The notes below the pieces were generated by a model. The model was not told the origin of the DNA. It searched no databases and saw only the letters and a program-made list of their open reading frames with translations. Shown here piece after piece: positions 13,664 to 19,566 of a stretch of 19,566 nt of DNA. Source of the DNA: Candidatus Gastranaerophilales bacterium. Its GTDB lineage: Bacteria; Cyanobacteriota; Vampirovibrionia; Gastranaerophilales; Gastranaerophilaceae. Numbering within the stretch: the stretch's first letter is position 1; every line of letters begins with the position of its first letter. Where the stretch lies: the NCBI GenBank assembly GCA_944324205.1, contig CALUVK010000009.1:1-19566 (forward strand), given 5' to 3'. Position numbers and translations under genes: made by a program.

Positions 13664-14747
13664 CCTCATACTCTTCAATTATAGATTTAGCTTCTTCTTT
13701 CAAAAATTCTGAATAACCAGGCAAAGAAATAACCTCATCAAGTATATCCCGCCCTTTCATATTATACATAGCAATCAGCGCATTTCTCTGAACCTCATTA
13801 TCTTCATCTTTAAGAGCTGTCCTTATTAAATCATAAGCTTCATCAAATTCACTATTCATAAGCGCTTCTATAGCATTTATTCTCACCATCGAAGAAGAAT
13901 CCATTAAAGCTTCCTTTAAAACTTTTAACACCCGCCTGTTATTAATATTAAGTTTTCCTAAAGCTTCTACAATTCTTTCTTTCAGAAAAGAAAACTTATC
14001 CCACAATCCTTGTTTTGCTTCCATAATAGAAATAAGCGGATCAATAGCACTCTCATCACCCAGAAGTCCAAGAGCAAAAGTTGCAGATTCTTTTACATAA
14101 ACGGATTTTTCGTCTTCATCTTTTACAACGTTAATTAAAGGTGTAACTGCGAATTTGTCTCCGATTCTTCCAAGAGCATCTGCACAAGCAAGTCTTATTT
14201 TGTAATTTTCTTCTTTATTATTAAGACAATACAGAAGCGCACCTACAGTAGAAGTGTCTTTATAATTAGAAATCGCTTTTGCACACAAAACTCTTGCATT
14301 TATAAATTCGTCAATATCTTCACATTCAAAATTTTTAAACAGCAATAAATCAACAAGTATGCAAAGAGTTGAATCAAATCTGTATTTATCAGACAACTTA
14401 ATAACTGCAGAAAGTATTTCCGGCTCTTTTATATTTAATAAAATATAATTATAAATTTCAACCAATTCTTGAGCGCAATAAAACTCTTCTAATCCGAAAA
14501 TATTAGCGATGGCAACTGACGGCGCATCTTTTCCTACACCGCACCCTTCTAATATACCACTAAAATCCAACACTTTATTCACCACAGAAATACAATACAA
14601 TAAAAACCCATAATTAGCAATTATTTTAATATTCAGAATATGGGAAAAAGTTTTAATTGTTACATTCAAGCTGGTAAGAAGCTGAAACACGCCTCTAATT
14701 AATGCAAAATTTACGATAAAAAATTTCTTTACCGGCTTGTTCAGCAT
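13647..14747 (-). CDS. HEAT-repeat protein
   Basis: At 366 residues (ATG 14747), this is an all-helical protein. From about residue 120 on it is built of HEAT/PBS-lyase-type repeats, for example RLACADALGRIGDKFAVTPL, ESATFALGLLGDESAIDPL and MVRINAIEALMNSEFDEAYD. Such repeats form a curved scaffold for protein binding. The N-terminal 100 residues are more hydrophobic and not repeat-like. The start is uncertain: no ribosome site precedes the ATG at 14747 or a TTG at 14777, and the G+C-rich block adjoins the 5' end, so the true N-terminus may differ. It leads the operon with queC (overlapping), DUF366 and the SPOR gene. The partner is unknown. Confidence 0.75.
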   Translation of the reverse strand: MLNKPVKKFFIVNFALIRGVFQLLTSLNVTIKTFSHILNIKIIANYGFLLYCISVVNKVLDFSGILEGCGVGKDAPSVAIANIFGLEEFYCAQELVEIYNYILLNIKEPEILSAVIKLSDKYRFDSTLCILVDLLLFKNFECEDIDEFINARVLCAKAISNYKDTSTVGALLYCLNNKEENYKIRLACADALGRIGDKFAVTPLINVVKDEDEKSVYVKESATFALGLLGDESAIDPLISIMEAKQGLWDKFSFLKERIVEALGKLNINNRRVLKVLKEALMDSSSMVRINAIEALMNSEFDEAYDLIRTALKDEDNEVQRNALIAMYNMKGRDILDEVISLPGYSEFLKEEAKSIIEEYEDEAGD

Positions 14748-14838
14748 GACACGTATGTTGGAAAGTGATATTTTCAAGATATTCTTCGACTCTGGGGTAA
14801 ATTATTCTTTTTCACATTTCATTTACCACATTCCCGAG

Positions 14839-14897
14839 CCTCTGAATGATGGAAAAATTTGGAAAGTCATACCTCCCAACATGCCATCATCCAGAGG
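14839..14897. repeat. 14-bp inverted repeat, one mismatch
   Basis: CCTCTGAATGATGG (14839-14852) pairs with CCATCATCCAGAGG (14884-14897), with one mismatch and a 31-nt spacer. It is strongly structured and G+C-rich compared with the neighbourhood. Confidence 0.7.
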
Positions 14898-14942
14898 GCG
14901 GATGGGTGAATACTTTCGTGACAGTTCATACCCAACCCGCCC
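14896..14942. repeat. Imperfect G+C-rich hairpin
   Basis: GGGCGG (14896-14901) pairs with CCGCCC (14937-14942). TGGGT and GAA continue the stem against TTC and ACCCA with small bulges, leaving a loop of about 14 nt. It shares bases 14896-14897 with the inverted repeat to its left, so the two structures exclude each other. Confidence 0.6.
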
Positions 14943-15061
14943 GAAGGAACTCTTTTATTTACACATTAACTTATTCTCTTAGCACCTCTATTCACTGTTC
15001 CTAAAATTATATCTTTACATTTCTTCACATTTCAATATAAAAAGGCAATTTTTAAAAACTG

Positions 15062-15077
15062 AAATACTTTATATATA
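15062..15077 (+). promoter_or_regulatory. Promoter-like 16-mer before the gene at 15105
   Basis: AAATACTTTATATATA here is identical to 18915-18930 upstream of the gene at 18965. TATATA at its end (15072-15077) could be a -10 box. The -35 region is only a T-run. The distance to the start codon is 27 nt. Confidence 0.5.
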
Positions 15078-15104
15078 CATAAGCAGTTTATAAAGGACAA
15101 GATT

Positions 15105-15308
15105 ATGAAAGAAGAAGAATTAAACGCAGCAATGTCAGTAATAGCAGATCCTATCAATAATGTTTACAAGATAGAATCAAGAAAAGACGAAGAAGAAATC
15201 AGAAGAATTTGCAGAATTTTTGCTATTGCAGACAAACAGGCAAACAAACACAAAATGCTTTCTATCAAAAATCTTGCAACTTTTAGATTAGTTTTGAGTA
15301 ACAATTAG
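15105..15308 (+). CDS. Small hypothetical protein, 67 aa
   Basis: No family is recognised. The protein is helical and charged, with no signal peptide or membrane helix. It has an acidic start (MKEEELNAAM), a central EEEIRRICRIFAIADKQANK and a short hydrophobic end. GGA at 15095-15097 is about 8 nt before the ATG. The upstream 16-mer shared with the gene at 18965 supports its being expressed. A hairpin lies just downstream. Confidence 0.55.
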   Translation: MKEEELNAAMSVIADPINNVYKIESRKDEEEIRRICRIFAIADKQANKHKMLSIKNLATFRLVLSNN

Positions 15309-15331
15309 TCGTAAATATAAACAGCAAAAAT

Positions 15332-15359
15332 GAGGGTAAACCTAAAAAGGTGCGCCCTC
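15332..15359. terminator. Likely bidirectional terminator between the 67-aa gene and colD
   Basis: GAGGG (15332-15336) pairs with CCCTC (15355-15359). Inside, ACCT pairs with AGGT around an AAAA loop, separated from the outer stem by a 3-nt internal loop. The minus strand is followed by ATTTTTG, and the plus strand by a later TTTTT, so it can serve colD and the small gene. Confidence 0.55.
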
Positions 15360-15361
15360 TA

Positions 15362-16519
15362 TTAGTTTTTAAGGACATTATATAAATAATTTAATTTATC
15401 TTTTATATCAAACTGATGGTTTCCGACAAAAAATCCGTTTTGATCTACAAAATCAGCATTTTTTAAGCTACCTTGTATTTCATAATCAAACCATTTAACA
15501 ACCTCTTTTCGTGCAAAATTACCAGCTACTATCGGTCTTGTTTCAATATCAGCTTCTTGTAATTTTTTTATAATGTTCTCTCTTTTAATATTTTTGTCAT
15601 TTATTATAAAAGAGAAGCCAAACCAGCTTGATTTTTCTATCTCCTTTTGGATTATAAAACGGGAATTATTTCCGAATAATAATTTAAAATATTCAGCATT
15701 TTCCCGTCTTTTAGCAATAAATTCCGGCAGTTTTTTTAGCTGTTCAGAGCCAATCGCTCCCATCATTTCTACAGGACGAACATTGTATCCAGGCAGCAAA
15801 AATCTAAAACTTTCTTCAAAATTATTGTCCGACTTTACACAAATCCTATTTTTGAACGGCAAATGTCTTGTCCAGCCGTGTGAACGCAAAGAAAGCAAAA
15901 TATGATATAGTTCTTCATCATCAGTTCCTATCAAACCACCTTCCATTGTAGACATATGGTGTGAAAAGAAAGTTGAATATGTTCCCATAAGCCCAATTGA
16001 ACCAAGCGGCTTATTCTTATATAAACCGCCTAACGATTCACAGTTATCTTCTAACAAATATATTTCTCTGCTTCCTATTATATTTAATATTGCATCATAA
16101 TCATTTGGATTACCCAATAAATTTACGGCAAAAATCATTTTTGTTTTATTAGTTACCGCTTTTTTCAACTCTTCTATATCAAAATTTAAAGTATCTTTAT
16201 CAATATCGACAAATTTCAGTTTTAAACCATATTGATAAAGCGGGTAATATGTTGTTGCCCAGGATACAGCAGGTACTATTACTTCATCTCCTTTTTTGAT
16301 AGGATTTTCTTTTTTATAAAATAATGAGGCAACTGCAAGTAGATTTGCAGACGAACCTGAATTTACCATCACACAATACTTGTTTTGCGTATAATTGGCA
16401 AATTCTTCTTCAAAATTTCTGACAAAATTTCCCATCGTATACATATTTGTAGAAATGACTTTATTTATTGCTTCAATTTCTTTTTTATCCCATGAACTGC
16501 TTGCAAGCTCATATTTCAT
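15362..16519 (-). CDS. colD: GDP-4-keto-6-deoxy-D-mannose 3-dehydratase ColD
   Basis: This 385-residue PLP enzyme of the DegT/DnrJ/EryC1 fold removes the 3-hydroxyl of GDP-4-keto-6-deoxymannose in colitose synthesis. The telling motif is FFSHHMSTMEGG (184-195). By spacing to EGG, His187 takes the place of the PLP-binding Lys of ordinary aminotransferases, as in E. coli ColD (His188), which turns the enzyme into a dehydratase. Other family marks are WATTYYPLYQYGL (87-99), LLEDNCESLGG (155-165), RSHGWTRHLP and LPGYNVRPVEMMGAIG. Length matches ColD. It begins directly after the colC stop (no gap), with GGAGAG upstream. It is last in gmd-colC-colD. Confidence 0.92.
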   Translation of the reverse strand: MKYELASSSWDKKEIEAINKVISTNMYTMGNFVRNFEEEFANYTQNKYCVMVNSGSSANLLAVASLFYKKENPIKKGDEVIVPAVSWATTYYPLYQYGLKLKFVDIDKDTLNFDIEELKKAVTNKTKMIFAVNLLGNPNDYDAILNIIGSREIYLLEDNCESLGGLYKNKPLGSIGLMGTYSTFFSHHMSTMEGGLIGTDDEELYHILLSLRSHGWTRHLPFKNRICVKSDNNFEESFRFLLPGYNVRPVEMMGAIGSEQLKKLPEFIAKRRENAEYFKLLFGNNSRFIIQKEIEKSSWFGFSFIINDKNIKRENIIKKLQEADIETRPIVAGNFARKEVVKWFDYEIQGSLKNADFVDQNGFFVGNHQFDIKDKLNYLYNVLKN

Positions 16520-17449
16520 CTATCTCAACTCTCCTATATGCTCTAAATAAAACTCATATGTCAGCTTTACACCCTCTTCAAGACTAAATTTGGGCTGAAA
16601 ACCAAATTGCGTCTGTTTTGAAATATCAAGAAGTTTTTGCGTCATGCCTTCCGGCTTAGTTAAATCGTGTGAAAAATCCCCTTCATAGCCGATTATTTGA
16701 GCAATCGTTTTATAATATTCATTTACTGTATAGTCATATCCTAAACCGACATTCATTTTATCCGGTAATTTTTCAAAATTTTGGATTGCTAGCTCGATTA
16801 AATTTGCTAAATCCGCCGCATACATAAACTCACGTTTTACATTACCGCTTCCCCAGATATCAATATTTTTAATATTATTTATTTTTGCATTATGGATTTT
16901 CTTAATAATGGCAGGTACCATGTGAGATTTTTTTTCTCCAAATTTATCCCATCTGCCGTATAAATTGCATGGAATCAGAGTTTTATAGCTATATCCGCTG
17001 AACTGACTGTTTACATATTCACACATTTTTAATATTGAAGCCTTAGCGATAGCATATCCCTCATTTGTCGGCTCCATCTTACCCTCAAAAACTATATCTT
17101 CCCTCAACGGGTTATGAGCATTACAAGGATATGAACAAGAAGATGATAAATTTAAAAATTGCTTTATTCCAATTTCCTTGGCTGCCCTTACTAGATTTAC
17201 CCCCATTATAATGTTTTCAGTATAAAAATCATAAGGAGCACAGATGTTTGCCTGTATGCCTCCAACTTTGCCTGCTGTATGAATAATTAAATCCGGCTTA
17301 TTCTGCTTAATAAAATTATAAACAGCATCGTAATTTAACAAATTTAATTCAACGGAAGAAGGAGTAAGCAGTTCTTGTTTTGATATATATACATTTTCTT
17401 GTAAATTTCTGCCAACCATACCGGAAGCACCGGTTATATAGATTTTCAT
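16520..17449 (-). CDS. colC: GDP-colitose synthase ColC / GDP-fucose synthase-like epimerase-reductase
   Basis: This 309-residue NADPH-dependent short-chain epimerase/reductase is closely related to GDP-L-fucose synthase. It has the nucleotide motif GASGMVG (7-13), AGKVGGIQAN (59-68), LSSSCSYP (101-108) with Ser103 and Cys105, EGYAIAK (130-136) with Tyr132 and Lys136, and KSHMVPA with His176. These are the catalytic Ser, Cys, Tyr, Lys and His of the family. Sequence alone does not exclude GDP-fucose synthase, but the abutting colD implies the 3-deoxy substrate, so the likely product is GDP-L-colitose. The start lies 1 nt after the gmd stop, and the ribosome site AGAGGTG is inside the last gmd codons. 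Confidence 0.85.
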   Translation of the reverse strand: MKIYITGASGMVGRNLQENVYISKQELLTPSSVELNLLNYDAVYNFIKQNKPDLIIHTAGKVGGIQANICAPYDFYTENIIMGVNLVRAAKEIGIKQFLNLSSSCSYPCNAHNPLREDIVFEGKMEPTNEGYAIAKASILKMCEYVNSQFSGYSYKTLIPCNLYGRWDKFGEKKSHMVPAIIKKIHNAKINNIKNIDIWGSGNVKREFMYAADLANLIELAIQNFEKLPDKMNVGLGYDYTVNEYYKTIAQIIGYEGDFSHDLTKPEGMTQKLLDISKQTQFGFQPKFSLEEGVKLTYEFYLEHIGELR

Positions 17450-17450
17450 A

Positions 17451-18536
17451 CTACACCTCTTGTGGAATTAAGACTTTATAGCCGTTATCTTTCAATGTGC
17501 TCTCACGCTTTGCTAACTCTAAATCACTCTCAACCATCTCTTTAACAAGAGCTTTTAAGTCATATTTAGGTTTCCAGCCAAGCTCTGTTCTAGCTTTTGT
17601 ACTGTCCCCAAGCAGTAAGTCTACTTCTGCCGGTCTGAAATATCTTGGATCAACTTCAATCAAAATTTTTCCGGTATTTACATCAATAGCTTTTTCATCA
17701 AGCCCTTCTCCAACAAATTCAATAAAAATACCTAACTGCTCAAAAACCATTTTGCAAAAATCACGAATTGAAGTCGTAACACCAGTTGCAAGGACATAAT
17801 CATCAGGTCTGTCCTGTTGCAAGATTTTCCACATACCTTCAACATAATCTTTTGCATGGCCCCAATCGCGTTTTGCATTCAAATTACCCAGATATAACTT
17901 ATTTTGTATGCCAAGAGCAATTCTGGCAGCTGCCATTGTGATTTTTCTTGTAACAAAGGTTTCACCACGCCTCGGAGATTCGTGATTAAAAAGTATACCG
18001 TTTGAACAGAACATATTGAAACTTTCCCTGTAATTTACACAAATCCAATATGAGTAAATCTTAGCTACAGCATAAGGTGAGCGAGGATAAAAAGGAGTTG
18101 TCTCACTTTGCACAGGTTCTTGTATCAAACCGTACAACTCTGAAGTTGAAGCTTGATAGAATTTTGTTTTTTCTTCAAGATGGTTCATTCTTATTGCTTC
18201 CAGCAGCCTTAAAGTGCCTAATGCGTCACAATCAGCCGTATATTCAGGACAATCCCAGGAAACTTTTACATGTGACTGAGCTGCAAGATTGTAAATTTCA
18301 TCCGGCTGAATATCATACACAAGCCTTATGAGATTTGAAGAATCTGATAAATCTCCATAATGAAGCTTGAAGTTTGAGTTTGCATGAACATCTTGATATA
18401 AATGATCTATTCTCTGGGTATTAAATGAACTTGTACGTCTCTTTACCCCGTGAACTTCATACCCTTTTGCAAGCAAAAGCTCTGTAAGATAACTTCCGTC
18501 TTGCCCAGTTACTCCCGTAATTAATGCTTTTTTCAT
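17451..18536 (-). CDS. gmd: GDP-mannose 4,6-dehydratase
   Basis: Gmd converts GDP-D-mannose to GDP-4-keto-6-deoxy-D-mannose. The 361-residue protein has the Rossmann motif GVTGQDG (8-14), the substrate strand NLAAQSHV (83-90), catalytic Thr131 and Glu133 in ASTSELYG, and Tyr155/Lys159 in PRSPYAVAK. It also has NHESPRRGETFVTRKI and RDWGHAKDYVEGMW. Length is standard. AAGGGG just before ATG is a strong ribosome site. It opens the three-gene unit and has a near-ideal promoter about 90 bp upstream. The GDP-mannose-forming genes (manB, manC) and any glycosyltransferase are absent from the window and must lie elsewhere. Confidence 0.96.
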   Translation of the reverse strand: MKKALITGVTGQDGSYLTELLLAKGYEVHGVKRRTSSFNTQRIDHLYQDVHANSNFKLHYGDLSDSSNLIRLVYDIQPDEIYNLAAQSHVKVSWDCPEYTADCDALGTLRLLEAIRMNHLEEKTKFYQASTSELYGLIQEPVQSETTPFYPRSPYAVAKIYSYWICVNYRESFNMFCSNGILFNHESPRRGETFVTRKITMAAARIALGIQNKLYLGNLNAKRDWGHAKDYVEGMWKILQQDRPDDYVLATGVTTSIRDFCKMVFEQLGIFIEFVGEGLDEKAIDVNTGKILIEVDPRYFRPAEVDLLLGDSTKARTELGWKPKYDLKALVKEMVESDLELAKRESTLKDNGYKVLIPQEV

Positions 18537-18622
18537 TTATTACCCCTTCTTTTTAACCCTTTATTTAGCACATCTTCGTATTCAGCGAGACAATTTCGTT
18601 TTATTTTTACAACACATTTCTT

Positions 18623-18651
18623 ATTATGTTGCATATGTGTTTCTAAGTCAA
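18623..18651 (-). promoter_or_regulatory. Promoter of the gmd-colC-colD operon
   Basis: On the minus strand TTGACT (18651-18646) and CATAAT (18628-18623) are exactly 17 bp apart, giving a leader of about 80 nt. A perfect inverted repeat, AACACAT (18611-18617) and ATGTGTT (18635-18641), brackets the -10 box and could be an operator. Confidence 0.7.
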
Positions 18652-18872
18652 TACTTATATAAAAAAAACTTTAGTTAAAATTACAAAATAGGTTAAATCT
18701 AATATAAAAAATAGTCTTTCAGGATAATAAACTGAACGTTTTAGCACATATAGTCCATAATAAGAAATATGGTGCTATCACTACTGACAGAAAACAATAT
18801 TTTCTACCACCTGCAAAAGAGGAATTTAGGAACTGAGTACTTTATAAACTAAAAATTACAACTTATATTAAG

Positions 18873-18885
18873 TTTTGTAACAAAA
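18873..18885 (+). promoter_or_regulatory. TTTTGTAACAAAA dyad upstream of the gene at 18965
   Basis: This symmetric 13-mer also occurs at 58-70 upstream of the gene at 138. It lies just upstream of the -35 region of the promoter at 18902-18930, a common place for an activator site. Confidence 0.45.
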
Positions 18886-18901
18886 TAAATCCTTGCTGAA
18901 A

Positions 18902-18930
18902 TTGTATCATCTTTAAATACTTTATATATA
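18902..18930 (+). promoter_or_regulatory. Promoter of the gene at 18965
   Basis: TTGTAT (18902-18907), a 17-bp spacer and TATATA (18925-18930) form a plausible promoter. The -10 end is part of the 16-mer shared with 15062-15077. Confidence 0.55.
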
Positions 18931-18964
18931 TGTAAGATTTAAAAATAAAAGATGGTGATGAAAA

Positions 18965-19396
18965 ATGGCAAACACAGCAGCTTTATTAGGAAACTTATTA
19001 AACACAAATGCAGACATTAACTATTACACCCAGCAGTCAATTTTCTGGAATGCTAAAATGGAAGCTAACTCTGCTAAACTTGAAAAACAAGTTAAGTATG
19101 AAGAAAAATGGCAAAATGCATTTGATTCAGCTATTGATAACACTAAAGAATTAAAAGCCGGCGGCGTAATTGTTCAGGCAGAAAACAGGAACGAAGTTAT
19201 TGCTGATGCTTATGCTCACGCAAAAGTTAAACAGTATGATGAAGAATTATCACTTGAGCTTGCTGATTTAGACATTGAATACGATACAATGGTTACAATG
19301 TATGACACTATGTTAGAACAATTAAGAGCTCAGCAGGAAAGCGAAAAGACTGCAACTTCTACAGCAGCTCAAGACACAGGCTTATTACAATCATAG
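18965..19396 (+). CDS. Cysteine-free, all-helical small protein of unknown function
   Basis: This 143-residue protein is not recognised. It has no cysteine, signal peptide or membrane helix. It is almost wholly alpha-helical, with heptad-like stretches at about 28-60 (WNAKMEANSAKLEKQVKYEE) and 90-125 (YDEELSLELADLDIEYDTMV), joined by a short KAGGVIVQAENR turn. The tail is Ser/Thr/Ala-rich and probably disordered. The protein is acidic overall. A GGTGAT stretch just before the ATG can serve as ribosome site. The clear promoter and conserved-looking upstream elements suggest regulated, possibly strong expression. Small Cys-free helical proteins are common among type III export substrates, but nothing here proves that. 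Confidence 0.65.
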   Translation: MANTAALLGNLLNTNADINYYTQQSIFWNAKMEANSAKLEKQVKYEEKWQNAFDSAIDNTKELKAGGVIVQAENRNEVIADAYAHAKVKQYDEELSLELADLDIEYDTMVTMYDTMLEQLRAQQESEKTATSTAAQDTGLLQS

Positions 19397-19398
19397 GG

Positions 19399-19436
19399 TT
19401 AGGGGTAAATGAGCATTGGTTCATTTACCAGCCTAA
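19399..19436. terminator. Hairpin between the gene at 18965 and folD
   Basis: GGTAAATGA (19404-19412) pairs perfectly with TCATTTACC (19421-19429) around an 8-nt loop. TTAGG (19399-19403) extends the stem against CCTAA (19432-19436) across a 2-nt bulge. It lies where the two convergent genes end and takes in the folD stop codon. No T-run follows on either strand, so it may act as a weak terminator or an RNA-stabilising end. Confidence 0.55.
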
Positions 19437-19566
19437 TAAACCTTTGAGGCGTTGTACATTAAAGAAGCTATGGTCATCGGACCAACCCCGCCGGGAACGG
19501 GTGATATATACCCGCAAGACGGTGATACGAAATCAAAATCTACATCACCGGTCAATTTCCCGTTGG
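19433..19566 (-). CDS. folD: C-terminus of FolD (methylenetetrahydrofolate dehydrogenase/cyclohydrolase), partial
   Basis: Only the last 43 residues are in the window; the gene continues past the right edge. The stretch GDVDFDFVSPSCGYISPVPG and the following GVGPMTIASLM match the conserved FolD end, GDVDF then I-T-P-V-P-G-G-V-G-P-M-T. FolD oxidises methylene-tetrahydrofolate to methenyl- and then hydrolyses it to 10-formyl-tetrahydrofolate in the cytosol. The gene ends in Y-N-A-S-K-V-Y and a TAG stop that lies within the hairpin shared with the convergent gene. Confidence 0.9.
   Translation of the reverse strand, partial: NGKLTGDVDFDFVSPSCGYISPVPGGVGPMTIASLMYNASKVY

Larger units (their letters stand above)
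14748..15104. other. Gene-free 357-bp stretch with G+C-rich structured block
   Basis: No gene is supported here. The part from about 14831 to 14950 is clearly richer in G+C than its surroundings and carries two overlapping inverted repeats. The rest (14951-15104) is very AT-rich and holds the promoter of the gene at 15105. An open frame on the plus strand (14737-14982) has no ribosome site and unnatural composition. Confidence 0.6.
18537..18964. other. 428-bp intergenic region between gmd and the gene at 18965
   Basis: The region holds the gmd promoter (18623-18651), a weak hairpin, TAGCACATAT (18742-18751) against ATATGGTGCTA (18767-18777), the dyad at 18873-18885 and the promoter of the gene at 18965. 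A 42-codon open stretch near 18705-18835 (ending HNKKYGAITTDRKQYF and so on) reads like protein but has no start or ribosome site. It may be a gene relic. Confidence 0.5.

Noticed and set aside
14737..14982. Plus-strand open frame of 81 codons over the G+C-rich block
   Set aside because: It has no ribosome site, overlaps the HEAT gene start, and its sequence follows the inverted repeats rather than protein-like composition.
15332..15375. preQ1-riboswitch-like look (GAGGG, CCCTCTATT, then AGTTTTTAAGG)
   Set aside because: There is no A-rich tail, an extra inner hairpin fills the loop, and no queuosine gene follows on that strand. A terminator between convergent genes explains it better.

Overview
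The window is AT-rich (about one third G+C by eye), Gram-negative-style bacterial DNA with short intergenic gaps. It holds 22 complete protein genes and the 3' end of folD. The best guess for the source is a gut Melainabacteria/Vampirovibrionia (Gastranaerophilales-type) genome. The grounds are many short lineage-type proteins with no recognisable family, an N-terminal V-S-F-R-G-N tail on a small membrane protein, and a lone FliI-like ATPase among housekeeping genes. This assignment is inference. No rRNA, tRNA, CRISPR array or transposase gene was seen.

Layout. 138-2948: small unknown proteins, a secreted calcineurin-like phosphoesterase with altered metal ligands, a DUF5662-like protein and a small lipoprotein. 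3014-6467: an OppD/DppD-type ABC ATPase, a DUF486 membrane protein, rimO and adk. The DUF486 gene and rimO look leaderless, each with an extended -10 box exactly 6 nt before its ATG. A strong bidirectional terminator separates rimO from adk. 6574-8496: a GNAT-like protein and two lineage-type membrane proteins. 8507-11666: a FliI/YscN-family ATPase, then a DUF262 protein whose DGQQR-type motif reads DGLNR, coupled to a winged-helix protein. 11797-14747: a tightly packed minus-strand operon of HEAT-repeat protein, queC, DUF366 and SPOR protein. 14748-15104: a gene-free stretch with a G+C-rich, strongly structured block. 15362-18536: gmd, colC (fcl-like) and colD, an abutting operon predicted to make GDP-colitose. 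18537-19566: a 428-bp intergenic region, a cysteine-free helical protein of unknown role, and partial folD.

How the genes work together. The clearest pathway is GDP-mannose to GDP-4-keto-6-deoxymannose (Gmd), then 3-deoxygenation by a PLP enzyme with His in place of Lys (ColD), then 5-epimerisation and 4-reduction (ColC). The product, GDP-L-colitose, is a rare 3,6-dideoxysugar donor for surface polysaccharide. QueC overlaps the DUF366 start codon, so the two are probably translationally coupled. Several small plus-strand genes share upstream sequence: tandem TTGTAA or TTTTGTAACAAAA elements before the genes at 138, 8113 and 18965, and a 16-mer before the genes at 15105 and 18965. This suggests a common regulator or promoter type.
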